A stretch of DNA of 64,000 nt from Panopea generosa (lineage: Eukaryota; Mollusca; Bivalvia; Adapedonta; Hiatellidae), in assembly GCA_029582155.1 (NCBI GenBank), contig CM055909.1, positions 42,964,967-43,028,966 of the forward strand, in the 5' to 3' direction. Shown one piece after another: positions 24,480-36,259 of this stretch; within the stretch, counting starts at the first letter, position 1; each line of letters begins with the position of its first letter. A program made the position numbers and the translations under genes. The notes under the pieces are model-generated. The model searched no databases. It worked only from the letters and a program-made list of their open reading frames with translations, and was not told where the DNA came from.

Positions 24480-24775
24480 TTTTTACATCTGGCTTAATTA
24501 ATCAAAAATATGTACACTTCATCTATGAAATTTCAGTTTTGTTTTGTCAAATCCATCCAATCCTTCAAGAGATATCGAGCGGAAACAAATTCTTAACATC
24601 GTGAAGTCACGCACCAAATTTGGTTTAAATCTGTTCATTAAAACTAAAAATATAAGTCGGAAAACATTTTTGTACGTACGTACGTACGGGACATACGTAC
24701 GGACAGCGGTGATACTATATGCTCCCCCCACCCCATCATTAAAAATGGTGGGGGCATATAAACACCAGTAGGAAA
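24480..24775. mobile_element. Interspersed repeat with terminal G/C hairpin
   Basis: Insertion present only in cassette C. Its right end has a TACGTACG run, then ACAGCGGTGATACTATATGC, then a hairpin whose arms are CCCCCCACC and GGTGGGGG, ending in CATATAA. This layout (ATATCGAGCGGAAAC segment, simple repeat, GTGATAC, C/G-run hairpin) resembles a short interspersed repeat common in bivalve genomes. I cannot name the family and did not find coding capacity. Confidence 0.45.
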
Positions 24776-25285
24776 TGAGAATTAAATATAATCCTTATGC
24801 CCTCACTTCACCCTCCCCTAAATTCCGTTATTTTATTGAAATTCACTATAGCTCTATTAAAAAACATGAGTGCCCGTTCAGATTTTGTGTTGCGCCCCCT
24901 AAGGCCGCCCAATCTAAGACGAAATCACGGATCCGCCCCAATGGATCCCATTCAGTGTGGCTCAAAAATAGGACACTTCTTAATCTAGTGCAACGAGATA
25001 TACGAGATGTTGCACAACTTATTACCTCTTATAAACAGTCTCATTAAAAAGAAAATATAGTACATGTCCAAACGGAAGGGTACAGCATTGAAATGACACA
25101 ACTACTGAAACGCAATCCAGCATGGTACTTCCTTTTTCCTGGTTACATTCTCTGCTTCAAGTGGATCAGGTTATCATCTATTGTTTTCACTACAGAACTT
25201 GTTCAAAGCATATTAGACACGTTCACATACATTATGTAATCCACATTTCAAGGATGAAATTAATTGACAGGATGTACATTGTGAT
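24776..25285. other. Cassette C-specific insertion and spacer
   Basis: About 350 bp (24776-25130) without a counterpart elsewhere in the window and with higher GC than its surroundings (GCGCCCCC, GGATCCGCCCC), then shared spacer. A 90-codon plus-strand frame at 24775-25047 is not recognisable as a protein; it is more likely part of the inserted repeat. Confidence 0.45.
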
Positions 25286-25289
25286 GTGA

Positions 25290-25490
25290 TGCTAAGAGCG
25301 AGGATCACTGGTAGAGCATCTGTTCCAAAATCGGTGGTGGCGGCTTCGATCCTTCCTCCGCCGCGGCTGTGTGTGATTTCCTTAAGCATAATACTCTTGC
25401 TGTATATCCTAAAGTATGTGCTCTACCAAGGAAGACTTAGCGACTTTTAAATAATACTCCACTGTGTTTGCATTGCAATAAAACATCTAA
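25290..25490 (+). mobile_element. tRNA-derived SINE relic, fullest copy
   Basis: Best-preserved copy in the window: A-box-like CACTGGTAGAGCA, B-box-like GGCTTCGATCC, then GATTTCCTTAAGCATAATAC and a tail through GACTTAGCGACTTTTAAATA. The head resembles a tRNA internal promoter (TGGTAGAGC, TTCGATCC). Not a functional tRNA. Confidence 0.55.
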
Positions 25491-25515
25491 ATGTATATGT
25501 GTCTTTAAATAAAAA

Positions 25516-25993
25516 TGTGTCACAATATACCACCACGTGGTTAATACATGTCATATTTGTCACAATATACCATCACGTGGTTAATACATATCATATTTTT
25601 CACAATATACCACCACGTGGCTAATACATGTCATATTTGTCACACTATACCGCCACGTGGTTGATATCTATCATATGTGTCACAATATACCACCCCGTTG
25701 TTAATACATATCATATGTAACACAATAAACCACCACGTGGTTAATATCTATCGTATGTGTCACAATATACCACCCCGTGGTTAATACATATCATTTGTAT
25801 CACAATATACCACCACGTGGTTAATAAATATCATATGTGTAACAATATACAACCACGTGGTTAATACATGTCATATGTGTCACAATATACCACCTCGTGG
25901 TTAATACATGTCATATGTGTCACAATATACCACCACGTGGTTAATACATATCATATGTGACAATATACCACCACGTGGTTAATACATATCATC
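25516..25993. repeat. 40-bp minisatellite array, cassette C
   Basis: About 12 copies of the 40-bp unit; most keep an intact CACGTGG core. Confidence 0.94.
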
Positions 25994-26157
25994 CTCCTTT
26001 TTAACAGCAAACATTGTGAATTTATTGTACGTTAAATTTGCATATACTATCAATGTCTAACAATAAATAACGATGATGAATTTTAAGTTTTACATAATTT
26101 GTTGTGTTTTTTCCTGTTATTATATTACAGCAGGAGTAAAGTATAATATACATTAAC

Positions 26158-26163
26158 TTTATT
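26158..26163 (-). other. Polyadenylation signal, lectin C
   Basis: AATAAA on the minus strand about 70 bases downstream of the lectin C stop. Confidence 0.6.
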
Positions 26164-26232
26164 ATGTACTTTTTAATAGGCATTGTTACTTGTTATTAAA
26201 CGTCATCATTTTCAGTGGGTTGTAGCTTTCAG

Positions 26233-27038
26233 TTAGCACACATATTCACAAACAAATGAGTATTTAGTAATACATGGCCTTCCGAACCATATCCACCCAC
26301 TGGAAAAGTCATTGGCAATACAAGTATCAGGTGTACTAGGCTCACCAGATTTCCAGTTAGAGAAAGATGATTGAGACGCTCCATATGTGTACGTCCACGG
26401 CGAGGACGAATCATCGCGTTCTCCATCTATCCATACGTCTGATGTCACGCTCAGACTATTTAAAGTAGAGGCCACATCATTTGATTTCTCTTGTGAGTTT
26501 ATATTCACCAGATGTCCATGGTGTTTTTGACATTCTGTTTCCGCGGCTGATTTTACCATAGTTGTACTAACATACTTCAAACAGAAGCCACTGGGAGTCA
26601 GTATATAACCGCTTGAACATGAATTGCCTTCACATACATCCGACTCTGATTCCTTCAACGATTTATTCCGCGATTCTTGGTTGCATAAGGTTGAATTAGA
26701 TTTGCAGTTCCTTGAACGTGAGCGTATTCCATAATGCGTCAGTAGGCTTGTGGAGCATGTCGACCACTCAGACCATTCTGTACATGGGTGTAGAGCACAC
26801 ATGTCTTTCTTTATTTCTGTTTCTAAATGGCTATTTTCCTTTATTTCAGTGTCCATATTCATCAGTATGTTCCCAATGAGTCGTAACGCAGGCTTATCAG
26901 TCAACTTTCCAATATTCTGTAAATACTTGCCGTCCAACTTTCGGTGTCGTCAACTTTGACGTCACTTATTGGAATACACCGTGATGTTTGTAGAAAGAAA
27001 TAAGCAATGATGATCCGTCGTAGAATTATCCAAGCCAT
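26233..27038 (-). pseudogene. TSP1-CTLD lectin C, single frameshift (short neck, EPS)
   Basis: Full-length short-neck copy from ATG 27036-27038 to the stop at 26233, but 806 nt long, one short of a multiple of three. A one-base deletion near 26940-26945 separates the signal-peptide frame from an open 234-codon frame covering neck, TSP1 domain and CTLD. Everything downstream is intact, including all six TSP1 cysteines. The ligand loop is GEPSTPDTC, WYG is WFG, and the protein ends in EYVC in place of EYVY, adding a terminal cysteine. It uses GNSCSSGY at the TSP1-CTLD junction like the long-neck genes, although its neck is short, which suggests gene conversion. A sequencing error would restore a functional gene; otherwise the product lacks a signal peptide. 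Confidence 0.75.
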
Positions 27039-27268
27039 TGTTGTCGTGTATTGCAATCTTAAAACAATAGCGCACTTACCGCTGCTTTATGAGACTATTT
27101 AAGTCAGCAGACAGTTTATACAGAAAGGAATTAATGTTTCCTTGAATAACTTCATAAACTTCTTACCGAAAACACTGATTAAAATAAATTGTTAACTTTC
27201 GGTTTGTTGTTATTGGATTCTAAATGTCGCGATTACAAGACTTAATGGTTTTACTTGCTCATATTTAT

Positions 27269-27417
27269 AGAGAATATCATGCTAGTGTCTGATATTATCA
27301 ACGTTATCAGGTAAGGCTAAGTAAAAAGAACATGACGAGGCTCTACCTAAACCTTATATTTTTCGTGCCGTGTCTGATGAAGTTCATAATATCAGACACT
27401 AACATGGTAGTCTCTTT
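27269..27417. repeat. Inverted repeat upstream of lectin C
   Basis: Arms 27269-27311 and 27373-27417 with a ~61-bp loop; counterpart of the element at 19646-19762. Confidence 0.78.
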
Positions 27418-27514
27418 ACCTTGCAAATATTTCTAATTTATTGAAAATCAGCATCAAAGTTTTGATACAGCTTGTAGAGATTCCATCCATGTCAAAATGT
27501 ATAATTATACTTAA

Positions 27515-27522
27515 TGACGTCA
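27515..27522. promoter_or_regulatory. CRE-like palindrome
   Basis: TGACGTCA about 480 bp upstream of the lectin C start, in the same context as at 19860. Confidence 0.33.
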
Positions 27523-28579
27523 TAATCCTATGTTGATCAGTCAGGTGGTTTATCAACGGAAATGAATACATTGACATGATGACAAACTCTTACATCACGA
27601 AATAACAACGCAATTCAATGCCCCCGAAATTTGTAAATACTTCGCATTTCAAGTAATGTGATTTGCGTTGTGATATATTCTGGGAAAACAGAGACTCTGG
27701 CAATTACCAACTTAGTTAAATTAAATTTGTTGGTCCGCAAATATTTTCAGAACAATATATTGAACCGGATAAGAGGTATTTTGCTGGCGAATTACCACAA
27801 AGTATTCAGTTTATGTCAAAACCAAGCCCGCTGACAAAAGGATATTGTATAATTCAATTTTTCGGAAATTAACTAAGAAAAGGATACATGTATATCACTC
27901 ACAATATAAAGAATTAGATTCATATATCCAATCATTATTTTGTCAACAGTTTAAGCTAGTTTATATCCAGATACTTGATTTAAATTTTGGTAGATATTTA
28001 AATCAAGGCACTCGTACAAAAAAGATGTTGTTTACATAATTTAATATAAAAAACAAAAGTCTTCAAGGAATGTTAACTTTGATAAACGCCCTAGATAACA
28101 TTTCTCCTGTCTTGATCTATTCCTTTGATAGAAAGTCAGAACTATATAAAAATGTTGTAACAAGCAGTGTGTTCTTAATCAATTTATCATCAATATACTT
28201 GGGAAAACATATTTATCTGAAAGAGCTTACATAGATATTAATGCACACAACATAAAAAAAACACGCAAAACCAGCTAATCGAGAAAAATAGGAAACAGGA
28301 GTATGTTAACAGCAAATGCTTGCATAAGTGTGGCGACTGTGGTGTTCTGGTTAAGACGTAAGTACTAATTTACTGATTTGTGCCACTAATTACCATTGGC
28401 AAATAACTATCAACATTTTTTAGTCAATCAAAGACCATAACTCAGTCAATTTGTGTCTGATATACCTGTAGACGCAGACATTGCCTCAGTTTCACTTACC
28501 ATTGACCGCAGCTTTTTCTTAACTCAAGTCTTTGAAATGCTGTAACTTTATTTACATTGATCATTTTGCGTATTATCCT

Positions 28580-30515
28580 TTACCGCTATGTACAGATATG
28601 TCATGACTTCCTTGCGGTGTAGCCATTCACTGTGCAGATATGTCATGACTTCATTGCGGTGTAGCCATTCACTGTGCAGATATATCATGACTTCATGGCG
28701 GTGTAGCCATTCACTGTGCAGATATGTCATGACTTCCTTGCGGTGTAGCCATTCACTGTGCAGATATGTCAAGACTTCCTTGCGGTGTAGCCATTCACTG
28801 TGCAGATATGTCATGACTTCCTTCCGGTGTAGCCATTCACTGTGCAGATATGTCATGACTTTCTTGCGGTGTAGCCATTCACTGTGCAGATATGTCATGA
28901 CTTTCTTGTGGTGTAGCCATTCACTGCGCAGATATGTCATGACTTCTTTGTGGTGTAGCCATTCACTGTACAATGATATGTCATGACTTCATTGCGGAGT
29001 AGCCATTCACTGTGCAGATATGTCATGACTTCATTGCGGTGTAGCCATTCACTGTGCAGATATGTCATGACTTCCTTGCGGTGTAGCCATTCACTGTGCA
29101 GATATGGCATGACTTCATGGCGGTGTAGCCATTCACTGTGCAGATATGTCATGACTTTCTTGCGGTGTAGCCATTCACTGTGCAGATATGTCATGACTTC
29201 ATGGCGGTGTAGCTATTCACTGTGCAAAGATATGTACAGATATGTCATGACTTCTTTGCAGTGTAGCCATTCACTGTGCAATGATATGTACAGATATGTC
29301 ATGACTTCATTGCGGTGTAGCCATTCACTGTACAATGATATGTACAGATATTTTATGACTTCTTTGCAATGTAGCCATTCACTGTGCACTGATAAATACA
29401 GATTTGACATGACTTCTTTGCGGTGTAGCCATTCACTGTGCAGTGATATGTACGGATATGTCATGACTTCTTTGCGGTGTAGCCATTCACTGTGCAAATA
29501 TGTCATGACTTCATTGCGGTGTAGCCATTCACTGTGCAATGATATGTACAGATATGTCATGACTTCTTTGCAGTGTAGCCATTCACTGTACAATGATAAG
29601 TACATATATGTCAAGACTTCATTGCGGTGTACCAATTCACTGTGCAATGATATGTACAGATATGTTATAACTTCTTTGCGGTGTAGCCATTCACTGTGCA
29701 ATGATCAGTATATATATGTGATGACTTCATTGCGGTGTAGCCATTCACTGTGCAATGATAAGTACAGATCTGTCATAAGTTTTTTGCAGTGTAGCCATTC
29801 ACTGTGCAATGATATGTACAGATATGTCATGACTTCATTGCGATGTAGTCATTAACTCTGTAGTGTTATGAACAGATATGTCGTGACTTCATTGCGATGT
29901 AGCCATTCACTGTGGAGTGTTATGAACAGATATGTCATGACTTCATTGCGGTGTAGCTATTCACTGTGCAGTGATATGTTCATATATTCCATGACTTCAT
30001 TGCGGTGTAGCCATTCAATGTGCAATAATATTATGTACAGATATGTCATGACTTCCTTGCGGTGTAGCCATTTACCGTGCAGTGATATGTTCATATATGC
30101 CATGACTTCATTGCGGTGTAGCCATTCACTGTGCAATGATATGTACAGATATGTCATGACTTCATTCCGGTGTGGCCATTCACAGTGCAGTAATATGTAC
30201 AGATATGTCATGACTTCATTGGGGTGTAGACATTCACTGTGCATTGATATGTACAGATATGTCATGACTTCATTGCGGTGTAGCCATTCACCGTGCAGTG
30301 ATATGTACAGATATGTCATGACTTCATTGCGTTGTAGCCATTCACCGTGCATTGATATGTACAGATTTGTCATGACTTCATTGCGGTGTAGCCATTCACC
30401 GTGCAGTGATATGTACAGATATGTCATGATTTCATTGCGGTGTAGCCATTCACTGTGCAATGGTATGTACAGATATGTCATGATTTCATTACCGTGTGAC
30501 CATTCACTGCGCACT
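28580..30515. repeat. 54-bp/42-bp minisatellite array, cassette C
   Basis: One of the two largest arrays in the window, roughly 39 units. The left part (about 28600-29220) is built mostly of a 42-bp variant lacking a 12-bp segment (ATGATATGTACA); the rest is mainly 54-bp units. Both lengths are multiples of three, so a 290-codon plus-strand frame (28983-29855) and several minus-strand frames stay open. Overlapping open frames on both strands and the absence of a non-repeat protein part argue against coding. Confidence 0.94.
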
Positions 30516-30959
30516 GAGTTGAAGATATCAAGATTTTTAGTTTCTCCGGAGATGTTTAGTGAAACCGAGGTGTTGGCTAACTAGATGGAACTGTTAATGC
30601 TATTATTTATTTTTCAGCATTCCTTATTTGGGGTAACACACTTTTTTTTGCGAGGAGATTGATAAAAAGTGTAGATTTTCATTCATTATTGTTTTTTTGG
30701 AAGTTATTTTTCTATATCTGTATATAGAAGAAATCACTAAAATGTGACCTGTGGTAAATATATAACCTAGAAGTGGAAATAAATAAATCGGTTTATAATA
30801 TAATGCTGGACTTTAAATAATCTATAAAGTTGAGTACAAGTCCCCTTGTTTTATTACAGTGTATGTTTAGGTTTGGGCTAAATAACATAGGCAGATATAA
30901 ATATGACAATCTCGTGAATCTTTGAAACGTGAAAATGTAATACATGTGGGTATAAGTTC

Positions 30960-31100
30960 AATGCTGCCAGGACCGGATAGCTTAGTCCGACCGTTAATCC
31001 AGAGTCGTGAGTTCGAATCCCGCCTCCACAAAGACTCTGTTATGGTTGACCATGAACTTTGTTCTACGGTCATGAATCTCACAACACTGAATATGTGAGA
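30960..31100 (+). mobile_element. tRNA-derived SINE, plus strand
   Basis: tRNA-like head at 30967-31033 with A-box-like GGATAGCTTAGTCCGA and a near-consensus B box GAGTTCGAATCCCGC, then a body beginning CCTCCACAAAGACTCTG. The acceptor stem and anticodon arm do not fold as a true tRNA. The duplicate is at 39615-39750. Confidence 0.6.
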
Positions 31101-31399
31101 AGTAGTAACTGCCCTGCAGAGATAAGATGTATATAGTGTTCTAGGAAAGATGCATAGTTGCGATGACCGCTGTTATATAACTGATATATGTTGAAGTGAA
31201 CGTCCAGCAAATGAAGTTTCTTTCTTGTGCATTTATAATCTTATAGCATTCGATCAAAGATAAATGTTTTACGGCACATCGGCACCTAAAGAGAAGATTG
31301 ATTGAAAAGACTGATTGATTGAATATTCAACGTCATCTTTATGGTATCGATGGCTGAAAGACAGTCAGTTAACCAAGCCACTCTTTCTTGTGATCAAAG

Positions 31400-31606
31400 A
31401 AGGTTACCCAGTGCTCGAACTCGAGCACATTCATCTCCGTAAGTAACTGATAACGTTCCCACCTGAATCAGCGGTGAGAGACGAATATCAATGGGACACA
31501 GTATCATATTTCAATCATCACGGAGACTGTTTCCGAGTGGGGATTCGAACTCATGACCCCAAGTGTGATAGCCAGTCGCACTTTCCACTGAGTTTACCGA
31601 GAAGAC
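31400..31606 (-). mobile_element. tRNA-derived SINE, minus strand
   Basis: On the minus strand from 31606: CTCGGTAAACTCAGTGGAAA, then a near-consensus B box GAGTTCGAATCCCCAC. Further downstream a second B-box-like GAGTTCGAGCAC occurs near 31420-31435, so the element may be a dimer of tRNA-related units. The duplicate is at 40060-40260. Confidence 0.55.
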
Positions 31607-32122
31607 TATACACAACGATCCAAACAAAGTATCTGTTGTCATAGTTTGGCCATTTCATTACAAATAACCCTGAATCTTTGCTTACTTATTCTATGCGTCT
31701 AATAAATACATTGAACGATCCAGAATTATCATAACATAACAATAGTAAGACAATATTGAGTAAAATGTGCATATAACATCGGCCTAGCAAATAATGAGGT
31801 TCGCGGTAAATCGCAGTTTTCATCAATTCAGCATAGTTTTGAATCATTTAACGTGTAGTAGAGTATTGACAACACAATTACTTCGTAATCGCATAAATAT
31901 TTTATGTTATTACCAGAAAACAGTAGATAACTTGGTTTGAACTTTCCTTGTTGACAAAAAATCACTTTTAGAAATAAAAGCTGTTCGTCATATATAGCTA
32001 AATATGAAATACATAATTTAATATAGAATCGACTTTACAATACATACTTCTGAAACAAACAAAAAAGAAAATGTATGGAGAACCGGAGACACAGACACCA
32101 AAACAACATAAATATGATTAAT

Positions 32123-32167
<45 letters not shown>
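32123..32167. repeat. (CA)n microsatellite
   Basis: Pure CA tract, start of cassette D, with the same flanks as position 11. Confidence 0.95.
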
Positions 32168-32169
<2 letters not shown>

Positions 32170-32216
32170 AAAATATATGGACAGCCAGAGACACAGACAC
32201 CGCACGCACGCACACA

Positions 32217-32355
32217 TATACATACCCATTTACATACATACGTACGTACGTACGTACGTACATACATAGATACATACATAGATACATACATACATACATA
32301 CATACATACATACATACATACATACATACATACATACATACATACATACATACAC
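32217..32355. repeat. (ACGT)n/(ATAC)n compound microsatellite
   Basis: Nearly identical to 110-245, including the ACGT run, which supports a recent common origin of these two cassette starts. Confidence 0.93.
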
Positions 32356-33049
32356 CGCCTTGGGATGGTCAGTAGCAATAACGAGCTAATTTGATGTTGA
32401 GACAGTGTTCAGGTAACTATGGTAGCTAATGTTTGCAAACTTTAACCGAACTCAACGTAACCCAGTCATGTGTTGAAAATGGTGTTAAACCCAATTAAAA
32501 TACGATTGCAGACACTGAGGGTGTAACAGGGTGCACAATATAATGTAAATAGTTAATTTAAAAATACAAATATAAAATAAAATAAAAGTTTGTATAACAT
32601 TTCTTTTATTTAAATCATCCTGAATTACATCAGAACACCCGCATGTCGTTATAAATAATTGTCGACTGTATTGTTCTAGTGGTGTTGGTATAATTCACAA
32701 AGAAAATGTTAAAACAAAAATGAGCACACAATATACGTCCACTTACTTAATAGCAAATACATGTAGTATACTTCCTTTGTAATAGTAAGCATTTAACTTC
32801 GGTGTTTATTTTCAACTTTAAAGGTACTACCCATGTTCAATAATGAATACAGATGGTAGATTTTAATTTTTCAACTCGTTTGTCTTTTTTGGTGATATAA
32901 ACATAGTTATTTTGTTTCGATTGAAAAAAAGTCATCACACCTTAAACAAATCAAGCTTGAGGTCGTCCAAAGTAGAACCATTATTAGGCATCAGCAGATA
33001 AAGTGTCTTGCTAAATTACACCACCCATAGCCGTAGTGGGGGATCTATT
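32356..33049. other. Cassette-start spacer D, no gene seen
   Basis: Counterpart of 246-940; no credible gene. Confidence 0.65.
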
Positions 33050-33099
33050 GTGTTGTTGTTGTTGTTGTTGTTGTTGTTTGTTGTGTTTGTTGTTGTTGT
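33050..33099. repeat. (TTG)n microsatellite, short allele
   Basis: Shortest TTG tract of the five, about 16 triplets with TTTG interruptions. Confidence 0.93.
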
Positions 33100-33117
33100 A
33101 TTTTAATATGAATGTCC

Positions 33118-33229
33118 TCAAACAAGTACGTAAGAAAATGTACATGGCCTTCCGTACCATTGTGACATATTTAAGCGCATGCGCACACGACTTGCAATAC
33201 ACGTGTCGAGAACATCTGGTTACCTTGAC
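33118..33229 (-). pseudogene. CTLD C-terminal relic
   Basis: Counterpart of 1061-1165 with the same DTC and WYGRPC remnants and the same truncation point. Confidence 0.6.
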
Positions 33230-33239
33230 GCGTTTTTAA

Positions 33240-35384
33240 GTAATATGATTGAGAAATTTGAATATGCGGTCTTAATTTACAGTTAGCTTAACAGATCGAC
33301 ATAACATCACAGTCAATACAAATATGTTCATAAATATGTTTGTCAGTTACTGCAGATTATATTCTATACAGAGAGCAGACACGTAGGAAATACTATATAT
33401 TGATATTTTTTAAGTATCTTAATTCAATATAAGTTTGGACTATAAAAATATTGTAGATCTACTTTTTTTATTTTAATAAATATTGGTGTAATTTAAATTA
33501 CAATGGGATGTTAACAATAATAGCCCAGTTGTTAAAATGATTGATAAAATTAACATGATCTTCAGTTAACACATTTTTTTGAAGCCTTAACAAATTGTTG
33601 AATTTGCTGATGTCATGGAAAGTGTTCACCATACTCTTTGATTTCTAGCTATCCGAACAAGTAAAAAAGCAGGATTGAACGCAGTCTTGGATTTTGTTTA
33701 ATCTGTATTTGTTATTTTTTACTCAAATTTAACAAAAAGGATTGAAGGTTTGTTAACAAAATGTTAAACTTAACATTTTTTTAACAACAGCAAACATATT
33801 TACAAATATTACAACAATATCTTTGTGAAATATTAACGTTTTTTAACAACTGAGCCACTATATGTTGCAACGCATGTTGTTCAGTGTCATTTAACCTATG
33901 TCAGTCAGATATTACAATAATTAAGTATGTCCACTGAAATTAAATCACCTAATGCTATGGAGCGGTGTAAAAATCAAAGAAAAAGTACCCGCGTCTTTTT
34001 TGGAGATACATTTCTGAATATTACATGAAAATACACGAAACAAAGACGAACGCCGTGTCTGTATAGAGATGAACCATCGATATCAATTAGTTATGAAACA
34101 CTTGTAGTTTATGTTTAAGGTGCAACAGTGTATTTTGAACTGCTGAAAAGATTATGGTATAGAACGGTACAATATACAAAAATAGGCCATTGCCCTTTTT
34201 GAAAAAAAAAAGAATTTTTGCATGACCATCTGATAGTCCCGATGGTTCATTTCTATAAAGAGATGGTGTTTGTCTTTGTTAGCCGGGTGAATTTTCATGA
34301 AATATTATGAAAGCTATTGACAAAAAATATACCTCCTAATTGTTCATCACTCCATAACATTATGTCACGTGGGTTCGCCAACGTGTTAATAACATTTTAA
34401 AAACAAGGAAATGTATCTCCAACAGGAGCATTGCAAGGACACGGTTACTAAGTCAGCTTGTAGTGGTCAATATAGAACAATGAAAACAAAACTCATTAAA
34501 CTAGCATCAACTTCTATTGAATTTGACAAGACTGCTGTATCTAGTTTTGTCGGATTTTTAATAAATATATTCGAATAATCACGACAAAAAAGAAACTGCG
34601 GGCCTATTTGTATAAAGAACTGTTACCTTAACACCACATTAATGGAAATTTCCGACGTATAGCATATGTTATGTAATTCATATAAGGTAACAATTCAATG
34701 GCAATCGTATCAAAATGTCATTCTACTTCTATAACCCATTGCGCCTGATATGAAAACTTCTATAATACAAAGGATATCGAATAAACAAGATTGCAGATGG
34801 CGGGGTGTAAATCTAACAGAGCTTTAAACATCTCGGCCCTGGACAACACGCTAGTGTTTCTTTTTTGTATTCCTTTTGTTAGAATTCAGTACACATATCC
34901 ATGTATCTATACTATACCATCCTCCGTTGGGAAGAAAGTAACACATGAATTTGGTTCAACTCTATTTCAAACATTTCGACCCAGTGGAAGAAATACAATG
35001 AGAAATTACAGAACAGAACATATATTTTATTTCAGATTTGTACATAATAACATCGTCATTATAACATATTTACAACTCATATTATCACGTCAACTATAGC
35101 GTTAATACGTACATCATCAGTACCGTCATATTTCACTACCATATATATCAAATATATATGTCAAAATAATACAAGAAATACTTTTCAATCCTATGTTTCT
35201 TCAAGAAAAAGAAGAAGAAGATGAACATATTTATTAAGCATTTATATGATCATTATTCATTCTTTGCCAAATATATATTTAAAATGTTATTTCTTAATTT
35301 CAGAGAACATTTTATATAATAGGCAAATCCGATAAAAAGGTTTTGTCATTTTGATTTAAGCAATGCATTAAGCTTGAACATGGA
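33240..35384. other. Intercassette spacer D, no gene seen
   Basis: Shared spacer, closest to 15180-17300. The GTTAAC-rich block is at about 33510-33850. No gene seen. Confidence 0.6.
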
Positions 35385-35387
35385 AAG

Positions 35388-35570
35388 TATAAGACAAACT
35401 GTATAATATATATCCTCCTTAAATCACTGTAGCAAGAACCGACAAAAATGAAGTGGAATATATCTTCTACCTCAGTTGAGTTACAACATAAACAAAAAGC
35501 TCTCGTTTTGGAATATGATTTCTTTTGTAGCGACCATTTAAATTCTGAGAGTATACCATCTTATCGATTT
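35388..35570 (-). pseudogene. Non-LTR retrotransposon zinc-knuckle relic
   Basis: Copy of 17316-17507 with a 2-nt deletion in the CTCGTTTTGGAAT segment that breaks the frame. Its presence in both B and D marks these two cassettes as sisters on their downstream side. Confidence 0.45.
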
Positions 35571-36030
35571 ATTTGTCACAATATACCACCACGTGGTTAA
35601 TACATATCATATTTGTCACAATATACCACCACGCGGTTAGTACATATCATATTTGTCACAATATACCACCACGCGGTTAGTACATATCATATTTGTCACA
35701 ATATACCACCACGTGGTTAGTACATATCATATTTATCACAATATACCACCAAATGATTAATACATATCACAATATATCACCACGTGGTTAATATCAATCA
35801 TATATGTCACAAACTACCACCACGTGGTTAATACCTATCACATGTGTCAAAATTTACCACCACGTGGTTAATACATATCACATGTGTCACAATATCACCC
35901 CGTTGTTAATATCATATGTATCACAATAAACCACCACGTGGATAATATCTATCATATGTATCACAATATACAACCACGTGGTTAATACCTATCATATGTA
36001 TCACAATATACAACCACGTGGCTTATACCT
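35571..36030. repeat. 40-bp minisatellite array, cassette D
   Basis: About 11 copies, the smallest array of this type; the left units match the homogenised units of cassette B. Confidence 0.93.
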
Positions 36031-36184
36031 ATCACGCTCCTTTTAATAGCAAACATTGTGACTTCATTGTATGTTAAATTTGCATATATTCTCTTTATCC
36101 AACAAAAAATAACGATGATGAAATTTAAGTTTTACATAATTTGTTATTATATAACAGCAGGAGTAACGTATACTATACACTAAC

Positions 36185-36190
36185 TTTATT
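36185..36190 (-). other. Polyadenylation signal, lectin D
   Basis: AATAAA on the minus strand about 70 bases downstream of the lectin D stop. Confidence 0.6.
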
Positions 36191-36259
36191 ATGTACTTTT
36201 TAAAAGGCTCTGTTTCTTGTTATTGAACGTCATCTATTTTAGTGGGTTGTAGCTTTAAA

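Larger units (their letters stand above)
27039..28579. other. Upstream spacer of lectin C
   Basis: Contains the inverted repeat (27269-27417), TGACGTCA (27515-27522) and the shared block near 28060-28230. No gene called. Confidence 0.5.
30516..32110. other. 1.6-kb SINE-bearing block, copy 1
   Basis: Nearly identical to 39166-40775. It links the 54-bp array of cassette C to the CA/CATA tracts of cassette D. Apart from the two SINE-like elements annotated separately it shows no gene. Confidence 0.75.

Noticed and set aside
28983..29855. 290-codon plus-strand open frame and similar long frames in the 54-bp arrays (20547-21419, 29868-30584, 62477-63193, 62692-63378)
   Set aside because: They arise from a stop-free 18-codon tandem unit, occur on both strands at once, start and stop inside the array or just past it, and are broken by indels in other cassettes.
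30967..31033. Possible tRNA gene (also 39622-39688)
   Set aside because: Good internal promoter boxes but no acceptor-stem pairing or credible anticodon arm; a SINE head fits better.
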